From positions 2,232,001 through 2,296,000 of the forward strand of contig NZ_CP045178.1 in the NCBI RefSeq assembly GCF_009296025.1: 64,000 nucleotides of DNA, given 5' to 3'. This document shows, piece after piece, positions 42,359 to 51,188 of the stretch. The notes beneath the pieces are model-generated. The model was not told where the DNA came from, did not search any database, and was given only the letters and a program-made list of their open reading frames with translations. Made by a program: the position numbers and the translations under genes. This DNA comes from Streptomyces tsukubensis. Lineage in GTDB: Bacteria > Actinomycetota > Actinomycetes > Streptomycetales > Streptomycetaceae. Within the stretch, counting starts at the first letter, position 1, and the number at the start of each line of letters is the position of its first letter.

Positions 42359-42393
42359 CGTCCGGCGCCGCACACATGGTGCGGCGCCGGACG
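42359..42393 (-). terminator. perfect stem-loop between the two terD genes
   Basis: Arms 42359-42373 (CGTCCGGCGCCGCAC) and 42379-42393 are perfect 15-bp complements with a 5-nt loop. It lies about 85 bases after the stop of terD copy 1 and before copy 2, so the two copies are probably expressed as partly separate units. Confidence 0.85.
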
Positions 42394-42477
42394 GTAAGGC
42401 GCTGGGGGACCGGGCCGGCACCTGCCCGCTCCGGACCTGGGTCACGGAGTGGGATTCGGCCCGCCGGGTCCCGTCAC

Positions 42478-43053
42478 TCAGACGTTGACGCCGAAGTCCT
42501 GGGCGATACCGCGCAGGCCCGAGGCATAGCCCTGGCCGATGGCCCGGAACTTCCACTCCGCTCCATTGCGGTACAGCTCGCCGAAGACCATGGCGGTCTC
42601 CGTGGAGGCGTCCTCCGAGAGGTCGTACCGGGCGATCTCCTGCTCACCGGCCTGGTTGACCACGCGGATGAACGCGTTGCGCACCTGCCCGAAGGACTGC
42701 TGACGGTTCTCCGCGTCGTAGATCGAGACCGGGAAGACGATCTTGGTGATCTCGGCCGGGACTCCGGCCAGGTTCACCTTGATCTGCTCGTCGTCGCCCT
42801 CGCCCTCACCCGTGGTGTTGTCACCGGTGTGCTCGACGGAGCCGTCGGGGCTCTTCAGGTTGTTGAAGAAGACAAAGTTGGCATCGCTGCTGACCTTGCC
42901 GTCGTCGTTGGTGAGGATGGCGCTGGCGTCAAGGTCGAAGTCCGTACCGGTAGTGGTACGGATGTCCCAGCCAAGACCGATGGTGACCGCGGTCAGGCCC
43001 GGGGCCTCCTTGGTCAGCGATACGTTGCCGCCCTTGCTGAGGCTGACTCCCAC
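42478..43053 (-). CDS. terD: TerD-family stress protein (copy 1)
   Basis: A 191-aa TerD protein. GTG 43053 after GGAGGAC gives [15 protein letters not shown], aligning residue for residue with copy 2. It has [43 protein letters not shown] and [18 protein letters not shown], so both acidic calcium sites are intact. It is downstream of ahpE on the same strand, 138 bases apart, so an own promoter is likely. Confidence 0.95.
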   Translation of the reverse strand: MGVSLSKGGNVSLTKEAPGLTAVTIGLGWDIRTTTGTDFDLDASAILTNDDGKVSSDANFVFFNNLKSPDGSVEHTGDNTTGEGEGDDEQIKVNLAGVPAEITKIVFPVSIYDAENRQQSFGQVRNAFIRVVNQAGEQEIARYDLSEDASTETAMVFGELYRNGAEWKFRAIGQGYASGLRGIAQDFGVNV

Positions 43054-43191
43054 AGGTCCTCCATGAGTTTCGAGGGGGTGGCGAGAGCCTTTCGCCCCCG
43101 TCTTACGTTGCTGTCGGATCAACGAATGGATCCTAGTGACCGGTTCCCGGTCAAAACAGGCTCTTCGACGGAACAATCAGAGGGTGTCGGG

Positions 43192-43650
43192 TCAGAGAGT
43201 TCCGAGCGCCTTGACGTACTCGTTCAGGTCGCGGGCGTCAGGCAGGTCGTTGACGACACTCCAGCGCACCACGCCCTCCTTGTCGATGATGAAGGTGCCA
43301 CGCACCGCGCAGCCCTTCTCCTCGTCGAAGACGCCGTAGGCGCGTGAGACCTCACCGTGCGGCCAGAAGTCGGAGAGCAGCGGGTACTCCAGCCCCTCCT
43401 GCTCGGCGAAGACGCGCAGCGTGTGGATGGAGTCGTTGGAGACCGCGAGAAGCTGGGTGTCGTCGTTGACGAACGCGGGCAGCTCGTCGCGGAGCGCGCA
43501 CAGCTCGCCGGTGCACACGCCGGTGAAGGCGAACGGGTAGAAGAGCAGCACCACGTTCTTGTCACCGCGGAAGTCGGACAGCTTCACGGCCCTGCCGTGG
43601 TTGTCCTTGAGCTCGAAATCCGGAGCCTTGGTGCCGGTCTCGATCGCCAT
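43192..43650 (-). CDS. ahpE: AhpE-type peroxiredoxin
   Basis: A 152-aa thiol peroxidase starting MAIETGTKAPDFELKDNHGR. The peroxidatic cysteine is in FAFTGVCTGELCALRD (C at about 46), with the P/T-x-x-x-C geometry and a downstream arginine. LLSDFWPHGEVSRAYGVF and RGTFIIDKEGVVR match mycobacterial AhpE closely. A second cysteine, five residues on (ELCALRD), is not the usual resolving position. It reduces peroxides and peroxynitrite using cytosolic thiols. Location beside the terD genes fits a shared oxidative-stress role. Confidence 0.93.
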   Translation of the reverse strand: MAIETGTKAPDFELKDNHGRAVKLSDFRGDKNVVLLFYPFAFTGVCTGELCALRDELPAFVNDDTQLLAVSNDSIHTLRVFAEQEGLEYPLLSDFWPHGEVSRAYGVFDEEKGCAVRGTFIIDKEGVVRWSVVNDLPDARDLNEYVKALGTL

Positions 43651-43755
43651 GGTGCGATTCCCTTCACTTCACTGCGATGGTCCAGTTGGACGCGGCCCCC
43701 GGCCCCGGTATACCGGGGCGCACACGGAGGCGCGCGATCCTGCCACCCTACGCAC

Positions 43756-43789
43756 AGGGCCCCCGCCGACATAGGTCGGCGGGGGCCCT
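43756..43789 (-). terminator. strong terminator after the DUF3052 gene
   Basis: Perfect 15-bp arms AGGGCCCCCGCCGAC (43756-43770) and its complement (43775-43789) with an ATAG loop lie 20 bases after the DUF3052 stop on the minus strand and before ahpE. Confidence 0.9.
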
Positions 43790-43808
43790 GACGTGGGTGT
43801 TCAGCGGC

Positions 43809-44246
43809 TCAGCGCTTGGACTTCGCCCCCTTCGGGGTGACCAGGCGGCTGCCCGTCCAGTCCTTGCCCGCGTTGATGCTCTTGGTCTGGGACAGGCCCG
43901 CGGTCTGCGACGCTTCGTTGATGTCGCTCGGCTCGACGTATCCGTCGCGCCCTGTCTTCGGGGTCATCAGCCAGACCGGGGCACCGTCATCGACAAGCTG
44001 GGATGCGTCGACCAGCGCGTCCGTCAGGTCGCCGTCGTCCTCACGGAACCACAGCACCACAGCATCGGCGACGTCGTCGTAGTCCTCGTCGACGAGTTCA
44101 TTGCCGATGAGCTCTTCAATGGACTCGCGGAGTTCCTGGTCGACGTCGTCGTCGTACCCGATCTCCTGGACCACCTGCTCGGGCTGGAAACCCAGCCTCG
44201 CGGCAGGGTTGGTCCGCTCCTCCGCGTGGTCCGCGGTCGCGCTCAC
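43809..44246 (-). CDS. DUF3052 protein
   Basis: A 145-aa acidic cytosolic protein. GTG 44246 follows AGGAGG with a 7-base spacer. It contains AARLGFQPEQVVQEIGYDDD, then an acidic helical region and ADAVVLWFREDDGDLTDAL, and ends PVWLMTPKTGRDGYVEPSDI...GLSQT, the conserved DUF3052 layout of actinobacteria. Function is unknown; it is almost always near aceE in streptomycetes as far as I recall. The 510-bp divergent gap to aceE holds shared regulatory sequence. Confidence 0.9.
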   Translation of the reverse strand: MSATADHAEERTNPAARLGFQPEQVVQEIGYDDDVDQELRESIEELIGNELVDEDYDDVADAVVLWFREDDGDLTDALVDASQLVDDGAPVWLMTPKTGRDGYVEPSDINEASQTAGLSQTKSINAGKDWTGSRLVTPKGAKSKR

Positions 44247-44496
44247 GGGTTGCCTCCTGATCATTTTTCGGAAGATGTCTTCGGCCACGCGCGTGCGCGT
44301 GGCATTGGCCGTAGTCCACACGGACGGGACGGATCGCGCAAGTACCCAGCTGCGGAGACCGCCGAAACGGTGACGTTCCGGGCGGTGTCGTCGCAACTTC
44401 GGACATGAACGCGCACCGACTGGTGACGTACGCCACACCGGTCTGGCCGGTTTGCCATACCCAGTCTGCCCGATTTCCCGCGTTGGACTCCTGCAA

Positions 44497-44601
44497 TGTT
44501 CTTCGGTGTTCTTGCCTAGCTTTTCTGTTGCTCTTCAGTCGCTCTTCGGATGCTCTTCCGTGTTCTCCGTTGTCCCTCGATGTTCTCGGATGTTCTCCCG
44601 T
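44497..44601. repeat. helically phased 10-bp repeat array upstream of aceE
   Basis: About nine degenerate copies of YGYTCTYCNG start at 44497, 44507, 44529, 44540, 44551, 44561, 44571, 44581 and 44591, a period of 10-11 bp, and the stretch is AT-richer than its surroundings. The whole array lies between the divergent DUF3052 and aceE genes. Confidence 0.7.
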
Positions 44602-44627
44602 AGGGAAAGTCGACCGGACATCTCGGT

Positions 44628-44697
44628 TACCTAAGGGTAGCTCGGGGAACGCGCCGGTTACCTCGCGGTAGAGATGACGATTACGTACCCCTGGGTA
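44628..44697. promoter_or_regulatory. three TACC-N4-GGTA palindromes upstream of aceE
   Basis: The sites are TACCTAAGGGTA (44628-44639), TACCTCGCGGTA (44659-44670) and TACCCCTGGGTA (44686-44697), spaced 31 and 27 bp, all within 130 bp of the aceE start. The first two also share the flanking CGGT. Repeated identical half-sites suggest cooperative binding of a dimeric regulator. Confidence 0.65.
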
Positions 44698-44755
44698 CAC
44701 GATGGTGGGCGGTGTACCCACCCTGCCGAGCAGCACTCAACAGCGAAGGAACAGC

Positions 44756-47488
44756 GTGGTTTCCGGAGCAGATCGTAATCCGATCATCATTGGCGGCCTT
44801 CCCAGCCAGGTCCCGGACTTCGATCCGGAAGAGACTCGGGAATGGCTCGACTCACTCGACGCCGCGGTCGACGAGCGGGGGCGGGAGCGGGCCCGTTATC
44901 TGATGCTCCGCCTGATCGAGCGGGCCCGCGAGAAGCGGGTCGCGGTACCAGAGATGCGCAGCACCGACTATGTGAACACCATTGCCACGAAGGACGAGCC
45001 GTTCTTCCCCGGCAATACGGACATCGAGCGCAAGGTCCTCAACGCGACGCGCTGGAACGCCGCCGTGATGGTCTCCCGCGCGCAGCGTCCCGGAATCGGC
45101 GTCGGTGGTCACATCGCCACGTTCGCCTCCTCCGCTTCCCTCTACGACGTCGGTTTCAACCATTTCTTCCGCGGCAAGGACGGGGGCGACGGCGGCGACC
45201 AGATCTTCTTCCAAGGACACGCGTCCCCCGGCATCTACGCCCGCGCCTTCCTGCTCGACCGGCTCACCGAGAGCCAGCTGGACGGGTTCCGTCAGGAGAA
45301 GTCGAAGGCGCCGAACGGCCTGTCCAGCTACCCGCACCCACGGCTCATGCCCGACTTCTGGGAGTTTCCGACCGTCTCGATGGGGCTCGGCCCGCTCGGC
45401 GCCATCTACCAGGCCAGGATGAACCGCTACATGCAGGCCCGGGGGATCGCCGACACCTCCGCTTCACACGTCTGGGCGTTTCTCGGCGACGGCGAGATGG
45501 ACGAACCCGAGTCGCTCGGTCAGCTCTCCATCGCCGCCCGCGAGGGGCTGGACAATCTCACCTTCGTGGTGAACTGCAACCTCCAGCGGCTCGACGGCCC
45601 CGTACGCGGCAACGGCAAGATCATCCAGGAGCTGGAGTCACAGTTCCGCGGGGCCGGCTGGAACGTGATCAAGCTGGTCTGGGACCGCTCCTGGGACCCA
45701 CTGCTCGCACAGGACCGCGACGGCGTGCTGGTGAACCGGCTGAACACGACGCCGGACGGGCAGTTCCAGACGTACGCGACCGAGACCGGCGCCTATATCC
45801 GTGACCACTTCTTCGGGGACGACCAGCGGCTGCGGGCCATGGTCGAGGACATGACCGACGACCAGATCCTGCACCTGGGCCGCGGCGGCCATGACCACAG
45901 GAAGGTCTTCGCCGCCTTCTCCGCCGCCAAGGAGCACGAAGGCCAGCCGACGGTGATTCTCGCCCAGACCGTCAAGGGCTGGACACTCGGCCCGAACTTC
46001 GAGGGCCGTAACGCGACCCACCAGATGAAGAAGCTGACGGTCGCGGACCTCAAGGGGTTCAGGGACCGACTGCACCTGCCGATCTCGGACAAGGAGCTGG
46101 AGGGCGGGCTTCCGCCCTATTACCACCCCGGCAGGGAGTCCGAGGAAATTCAGTACATGCACGACCGTCGCAAGGCGCTGGGGGGTTACGTCCCGACCCG
46201 GGTGGTCCGGGCGAAGCCGCTCGATCTGCCGGGCGACAAGGCATACGCGAGTGTGAAGAAGGGGTCCGGTCAGCAGTCGATCGCCACGACCATGGCGTTC
46301 GTACGACTACTGAAGGATCTCATGCGGGACAAGGAGGTGGGCAAGCGTTTCGTACTCATCGCGCCCGACGAATACCGAACCTTCGGCATGGATTCGTTCT
46401 TCCCGAGTGCGAAGATCTACAACCCGCTCGGACAGCAGTACGAATCCGTGGACCGCGATCTGCTCCTTGCCTACAAGGAGACGCCGACCGGGCAGATGCT
46501 GCACGACGGCATCACCGAGGCGGGCTGCACGGCCTCGCTGATCGCGGCGGGCTCGGCGTACGCGACCCACGGCGAGCCGCTGATCCCGGTCTACGTCTTC
46601 TACTCGATGTTCGGTTTCCAGCGCACCGGGGACCAGTTCTGGCAGATGGCCGACCAGATGGCCAGGGGCTTCGTGCTGGCCGCGACGGCGGGCCGCACCA
46701 CGCTGACGGGCGAGGGGCTCCAGCACGCCGACGGGCACTCGCACCTGCTCGCCTCGACCAACCCGGCGGCCGTCGCCTACGACCCGGCGTACGGCTTCGA
46801 GATCGCGCACATCGTCAAGGACGGGCTGCGCCGGATGTACGGCCCTGACAGCGAGGACGTCTTCTACTACCTGACGGTGTACAACGAGCCGATCCAGCAC
46901 CCGGCGGAACCCGAGGACGTCGATGTCGAGGGCATTCTGAAGGGCGTCCACCGCTACCGGGCCGGCGAATCCGGTGCTGTGCCCGCCCAGATCCTCGCTT
47001 CCGGTGTGGCGATGCCGTGGGCCCTGGAGGCCCAGCGGATCCTCGCCGAGGAGTGGAACGTCAAGGCGGACGTCTGGTCCGCCACGTCCTGGAACGAACT
47101 GCGCCGCGAGGCCATCGATGTGGAGCGGCACAACCTGCTGCACCCGGAGGAGGAGCAGCAGGTTCCGTATGTCACGCGCAAGCTGAGCGGCGCCGAGGGC
47201 CCCTTCGTCGCCGTCTCGGACTGGATGCGCGCCGTCCCCGATCAGATCGCCCGCTGGGTGCCCGGCACCTACCAGTCGCTGGGCGCGGACGGGTTCGGTT
47301 TCGCGGACACGCGCGGGGCGGCCAGGCGTTACTTCCACATCGACGCCCAGTCGATCGTGGTCGCGGTCCTGACCGAGCTGGCCAAGGAGGGGAAGGTCGA
47401 CCGCTCGGCTCCCAAGCAGGCGATCGACCGCTACCAGCTGCTCGACGCCTCCGCCGCCCATCCGGGTGTCGAGGGCGGCGACGCGTAG
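44756..47488 (+). CDS. aceE: pyruvate dehydrogenase E1 component, homodimeric (AceE)
   Basis: A 910-aa thiamine-diphosphate enzyme that decarboxylates pyruvate and acetylates the E2 lipoyl domain. GTG 44756 follows AAGGA by five bases; longer frames start in the operator region. The TPP motif is [10 protein letters not shown]...[15 protein letters not shown] (about 244-275). Other family blocks are [61 protein letters not shown] and [19 protein letters not shown]. Length is normal. It stands alone, without E2/E3 genes, as usual in actinobacteria. Confidence 0.98.
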   Translation: MVSGADRNPIIIGGLPSQVPDFDPEETREWLDSLDAAVDERGRERARYLMLRLIERAREKRVAVPEMRSTDYVNTIATKDEPFFPGNTDIERKVLNATRWNAAVMVSRAQRPGIGVGGHIATFASSASLYDVGFNHFFRGKDGGDGGDQIFFQGHASPGIYARAFLLDRLTESQLDGFRQEKSKAPNGLSSYPHPRLMPDFWEFPTVSMGLGPLGAIYQARMNRYMQARGIADTSASHVWAFLGDGEMDEPESLGQLSIAAREGLDNLTFVVNCNLQRLDGPVRGNGKIIQELESQFRGAGWNVIKLVWDRSWDPLLAQDRDGVLVNRLNTTPDGQFQTYATETGAYIRDHFFGDDQRLRAMVEDMTDDQILHLGRGGHDHRKVFAAFSAAKEHEGQPTVILAQTVKGWTLGPNFEGRNATHQMKKLTVADLKGFRDRLHLPISDKELEGGLPPYYHPGRESEEIQYMHDRRKALGGYVPTRVVRAKPLDLPGDKAYASVKKGSGQQSIATTMAFVRLLKDLMRDKEVGKRFVLIAPDEYRTFGMDSFFPSAKIYNPLGQQYESVDRDLLLAYKETPTGQMLHDGITEAGCTASLIAAGSAYATHGEPLIPVYVFYSMFGFQRTGDQFWQMADQMARGFVLAATAGRTTLTGEGLQHADGHSHLLASTNPAAVAYDPAYGFEIAHIVKDGLRRMYGPDSEDVFYYLTVYNEPIQHPAEPEDVDVEGILKGVHRYRAGESGAVPAQILASGVAMPWALEAQRILAEEWNVKADVWSATSWNELRREAIDVERHNLLHPEEEQQVPYVTRKLSGAEGPFVAVSDWMRAVPDQIARWVPGTYQSLGADGFGFADTRGAARRYFHIDAQSIVVAVLTELAKEGKVDRSAPKQAIDRYQLLDASAAHPGVEGGDA

Positions 47489-47546
47489 AAGCAGGAGCGG
47501 TGACCGCCGCGCAGGCCACCTTGAGGCGTCCCGCGCGGCGGGGCCG

Positions 47547-47576
47547 GGGCGGCGGGGGCCATGTGCCTCGCCGCCC
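47547..47576 (+). terminator. terminator after aceE
   Basis: GGGCGGCG (47547-47554) pairs with CGCCGCCC (47569-47576) across a 14-nt loop and is followed by TTCTTC, 60 bases after the aceE stop. A weaker CGCCGCGC/GCGCGGCG dyad precedes it. Confidence 0.6.
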
Positions 47577-47612
47577 TTCTTCATCCCTTCAGGGGATTTC
47601 GGCTCTCAGCTC

Positions 47613-48014
47613 TCAGCTCTCCCAGACCTTGAAGGCTCGGACGCGGTACGGCGATTTGGGCAGCCAGGTTCCGCTGCCCGGATAGGTCTCGAACTCGCCT
47701 GTCTCCGCGCATTCGGCGGACTGATACGTGGTCACGGGCCGGCCTGTGCGGTTGGCGAGCGCCTGAGCGCTGGTCCCCGCGGGCAGCGGGACACAGCTCT
47801 CGATGTCGATCCCGGCCAGTTCGTAGGTCTGCTTGGCCCCCTTGTAGCCCTCCTTGGGCCACAGGCACAGCTCGCCGGAGGCACAGGTGCCGGAGGACGC
47901 GGCCACGACACCGACGGCCCTCGCGGTTCCCGTCGCTTTCGCCGGTACCGCGTAGCCGGGTGTCAGCGCCACCACGGTCAACGCCAGTACGGATGCCGTC
48001 ACAGTCTTGCGCAT
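47613..48014 (-). CDS. secreted peptidase inhibitor family I36-like protein
   Basis: A 133-aa exported protein; ATG 48014. The signal peptide MRKTVTASVLALTVVALTPG is followed by a mature part with four cysteines: TCASGELCLWPKEGYKG, IESCVPLP and SAECAETGEFETY. The C-x5-C-LW pattern is that of I36 (Streptomyces metalloproteinase inhibitor-like) beta/gamma-crystallin folds. It may protect the producer's own proteases or bind metal at the cell surface. The plus-strand aceE converges on it. Confidence 0.82.
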   Translation of the reverse strand: MRKTVTASVLALTVVALTPGYAVPAKATGTARAVGVVAASSGTCASGELCLWPKEGYKGAKQTYELAGIDIESCVPLPAGTSAQALANRTGRPVTTYQSAECAETGEFETYPGSGTWLPKSPYRVRAFKVWES

Positions 48015-48114
48015 ATCGGTCAACCCCCGTGTCGTACGGATCATTTGCCCGCACTCTGACCTGGGTCGAAGCCGGTCCGGAAGGGGTGAGGGCCGACATC
48101 ACCCTGATAGGGGA

Positions 48115-48146
48115 AAAACCCCGCCGGTGCTCTCCGGCGGGGTTTT
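48115..48146 (-). terminator. rho-independent-type terminator after the MFS gene
   Basis: Perfect 13-bp arms AAAACCCCGCCGG (48115-48127) and CCGGCGGGGTTTT (48134-48146) with a 6-nt loop; the A/T flanks give a U-tract in either direction. It lies between the MFS stop and the I36 start, both on the minus strand. Confidence 0.9.
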
Positions 48147-48281
48147 CACATGGGGCATACGTGAAGTGAGGTATAGGGGTCCGGGGAGCACGCGAACTCT
48201 CGCCACCGCACGGATCGGGGGGCGGGACAGGCTGGTCGAACCACACGCCCGCACACCGGCCACGTGGGCAGGCGGAGCGCG

Positions 48282-49895
48282 TCAGATGTGCACGCTCGCG
48301 GCGCCGGCTTCGGTGTTCGAACCGGCCTTCGTCAGGATGGCGACGAAGGCCGCCACGACGGCCACGATCCCCGCCACAGTGCAGGCAAGGCCCATGCCCG
48401 ACATGAACGTGTCGTGAGCGACCGTGGTGATCTGCTCGGCCACAGGCTTCGGGACGTTCGGCGGGACCGGGGCCGCTCCGAGCTGGATGGCGGAGGCAGC
48501 CTGGTCGAGCTGGTCGGGGCTCAGTGGTGGAAGTTTCGCGTCCGCCCAGTTGCCCGGGAGGTCGTTCGAGACCCTGGAGGCCATCACTGCTCCCAGTACG
48601 GCCGTGCCGAGCGCGCCTCCGACCTGCATCGCCGACTGCTGGAGTCCGCCGGCCACACCGGAGAGCTCCAACGGGGCGTTCCCGACGATGACCTCGGTGG
48701 CTCCGACCATCACAGGGGCGAGGCCGAGACCGAGGAGACCGAACCAGAAGGACATCGTGACCGTGCCGGTGTCCGCTTCCAGCGTGGACATCCCGAACAT
48801 GGCCGCAGCGGTGGCGAGCATGCCGCCCACCAGCGGGACACGGGGGCCGAACTTGGTGATCAGCAACCCCGCGACGGGCGACGCGATGATCATCATCGCT
48901 GTCAGCGGCAACAGGTGCAGGCCGCTGTCGACGGCGCTCAAGCCGTGGACGCCCTGAAGGTAGAAGGTGACGAAGAAGATGCCGCCCATGAAGGCGATGG
49001 CCATCAGCACCATCAGTACCGTGCCGGCCGACAGTGGCACCGACTTGAACATCGCCAACGGGATGAGCGGTTCCCTGACCTTGGTCTCACAGATCGCGAA
49101 GGCCACGAAACAGACCAGCGACAGACCGATCAGTCCCCAGGTCTTCCCTTCGCTCCAACTCCAGCCGTCACCCGTTTTGATGATCGCGAGGATGAGGGAG
49201 AACATCGCGCCGGACAGCAGGACGATGCCCGCGATGTCGAAGGAGCGCGGAGCGTTCTTCGCGCGGTGGTCCTTCAGGATCACCAGACCGAAGACGAGCG
49301 CGACCACGCCGACAGGCACATTGATGAAGAAGACGGACTGCCAGCTCACATGCTCGACGAGGAGCCCGCCCACGATCGGTCCCGCGGCGGTCGAGGCGCC
49401 GATGACCATGCCCCAGATGCCGATCGCCATGTTCAGCTTCTCCGCGGGGAAGGTGGCCCGCAGAAGCCCCAGCGCGGCGGGCATCAACAGGGCGCCGAAC
49501 AGCCCCTGGAGTACCCGGAAGGTGACAACCAGGGACACGCTCCCGGAGAAGCCGATGGCGCCGGAGGCGAGCGCGAAGCCCGCGATACCTATGAGGAAGG
49601 TCTGCCGGTGACCGAAGCGGTCCCCCAGCTTCCCCGCCGTGATCAGCGCGACCGCGAGCGCCAGTAGATAGCCGTTGGTGATCCACTGCACGCCGGCCAT
49701 GGACGTGCCGAGGTCCTTGGCGATCGCCGGGTTGGCGATGGCGACGATGGTGCCGTCGAGGGCGACCATCATGACGCCGATCGCCACCGAGAAGAGCGTC
49801 AGCCAAGGGTGGCCGCGCAACCCCTTGGCCGGTCCCGGAGTGGACGGGGCGTCCGGCGTCTCGTCCGCCGCGTCGACAGTGGTCTGACTAGTCAT
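48282..49895 (-). CDS. DHA2-family MFS drug efflux transporter
   Basis: A 537-aa protein with about 14 TM helices. TM1 contains VALDGTIVAIANPAIAKDL (motif D1, the LDxTIVNVALP-like signature of DHA2). Loop 2-3 has GKLGDRFGHRQTFLIG (motif A), and TM5 has GPIVGGLLVEHVSWQSVFFINVP (motif C). It exports drugs or antiseptics in exchange for protons. It is divergent from a TetR regulator, with TGACA-type dyads in the shared gap, so local repression is likely. Confidence 0.93.
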   Translation of the reverse strand: MTSQTTVDAADETPDAPSTPGPAKGLRGHPWLTLFSVAIGVMMVALDGTIVAIANPAIAKDLGTSMAGVQWITNGYLLALAVALITAGKLGDRFGHRQTFLIGIAGFALASGAIGFSGSVSLVVTFRVLQGLFGALLMPAALGLLRATFPAEKLNMAIGIWGMVIGASTAAGPIVGGLLVEHVSWQSVFFINVPVGVVALVFGLVILKDHRAKNAPRSFDIAGIVLLSGAMFSLILAIIKTGDGWSWSEGKTWGLIGLSLVCFVAFAICETKVREPLIPLAMFKSVPLSAGTVLMVLMAIAFMGGIFFVTFYLQGVHGLSAVDSGLHLLPLTAMMIIASPVAGLLITKFGPRVPLVGGMLATAAAMFGMSTLEADTGTVTMSFWFGLLGLGLAPVMVGATEVIVGNAPLELSGVAGGLQQSAMQVGGALGTAVLGAVMASRVSNDLPGNWADAKLPPLSPDQLDQAASAIQLGAAPVPPNVPKPVAEQITTVAHDTFMSGMGLACTVAGIVAVVAAFVAILTKAGSNTEAGAASVHI

Positions 49896-49908
49896 GAACC
49901 GAGGCTAG

Positions 49909-49955
49909 TGACAGCTACTGACAGTTGACAAACTATTTCACCAGTCGGTAATTGT
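49909..49955. promoter_or_regulatory. divergent promoter/operator region of MFS and tetR
   Basis: TGACAG occurs twice (49909 and 49919), TTGACA at 49925-49930 is a perfect -35 hexamer for the plus strand with TAATTG 18 bp further, and TGTCA closes the region near 49955. TGACA/TGTCA half-sites could bind the TetR protein. The stretch is markedly AT-rich. Confidence 0.5.
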
Positions 49956-50030
49956 CACGCAGCTCACACGTAGGGTGAGCTGGACGAAGCGGTGGAAGAT
50001 GAGGGAAAGAGGCTCCTAGGAGGACAAGTG

Positions 50031-51080
50031 GTGACCATGCAACGCCCGGCGGACCGACCGCACATGCCGGGGGTCCCCGGGGGCCGCGAGAACACCGCGG
50101 CACATGACGTCACTGCCATGGACACGCCCACCGACAGGCCCGGCTCCACCGCGAGCCCCACCGACCGACCGGCCCCCAAGGGGCTGCGGGAACGCAAGAA
50201 GCAACGCACCCGCGACGCACTGCTGCGTGCCGCGCTCGAACTCTTCACGGCCAACGGATACGAGCAGACGACCGTCGACGAGATCGCGGGCGCCGTCGAC
50301 GTGTCGCAGCGCACCTTCTTCCGGTATTTCGCGAGCAAGGAGGAAGCCGCCTTCGCCGTCCAGGAGATGGTCGAGGGGATTTTCCTCGCCTCACTGCGGG
50401 AGCGCCCCGCCCACGAGCCGCCCTTCGAAGCGTTGCGCGGCGCACTGGCCGACGCCTGGAGGGAACTCGCCGGTTCGATCGAGCGGATCATCCCCGTCGA
50501 ACTGCACATGCGCACCTGCCGAATGATCGAGTGCACGCCGTCGCTCCTGGCCACACATCTACGTCGCTCCATAGAGCGTGAGGAGGAGGTGGCGCAGGTC
50601 ATCGCCGCCCGCGAGGGCCTCGACCCGGCCACGGACCCTCGCCCCCGGGTCGCCGTGGCCGCGTTCGGCGGAGTGATGCGGGTGACGGGCCGGCTGTGGG
50701 GCACCGGTGGGGACATCAGTGTGGAATCCGTCGCGGTGCTCACCGAGTCCCACCTCGACCGCCTGGGCCCGGCTCTCGTCGGCCAGTGGCGAGCCCCTTC
50801 AGCGGGGCACAGGGCCGGAACCGCCGCTCTCGCCCCCACGACCGCCCCCGCCCCGCCCGTCGAAAGCCGTCAGGCGCGGGCGTCGCACCCCTCGACGCCT
50901 CCACCGGCGAATACTCCCTGCTCGTGCGGCCTCGGCGGTTCCACCGCCACCGACGACACGCCCGACGCCAGGCGGATCCCCGCCCCCAACCCGGACGGGT
51001 CCGCCGAGGTCGACACTTCCGGCCCATCGGCGGCGCGGCAGGGCATCCCGCCCTCCTGGAAGGGCGTATACAGAGCGTGA
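50031..51080 (+). CDS. TetR-family transcriptional regulator with disordered tail
   Basis: A 349-aa protein. AGGAGG at 50018-50023 supports GTG 50031 (GTG 50028 and ATG 50037 are close alternatives). After 45 disordered residues the TetR HTH reads RERKKQRTRDALLRAALELF, then TTVDEIAGAVDVSQRTFFRYF and SKEEAAFA. The ligand domain ends near residue 250. A Pro/Ala/Thr-rich tail of about 90 residues is unusual for the family. It probably represses the divergent efflux pump. Confidence 0.92.
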   Translation: MTMQRPADRPHMPGVPGGRENTAAHDVTAMDTPTDRPGSTASPTDRPAPKGLRERKKQRTRDALLRAALELFTANGYEQTTVDEIAGAVDVSQRTFFRYFASKEEAAFAVQEMVEGIFLASLRERPAHEPPFEALRGALADAWRELAGSIERIIPVELHMRTCRMIECTPSLLATHLRRSIEREEEVAQVIAAREGLDPATDPRPRVAVAAFGGVMRVTGRLWGTGGDISVESVAVLTESHLDRLGPALVGQWRAPSAGHRAGTAALAPTTAPAPPVESRQARASHPSTPPPANTPCSCGLGGSTATDDTPDARRIPAPNPDGSAEVDTSGPSAARQGIPPSWKGVYRA

Positions 51081-51188
51081 TGACCTCGCCTCAGCTCCGC
51101 CCGCTTTGACCCCAATCGACCCACGGAAAGCGTGACCTGCCTCACCGGCTTAACGGTCCGGAGCGTGATTCTCCTAGGGTGTCCCGCA

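Noticed and set aside
46307..47584. 425-codon minus-strand frame opposite aceE
   Set aside because: Antisense of a highly conserved enzyme; valine/arginine/aspartate-biased and without similarity I recognise.
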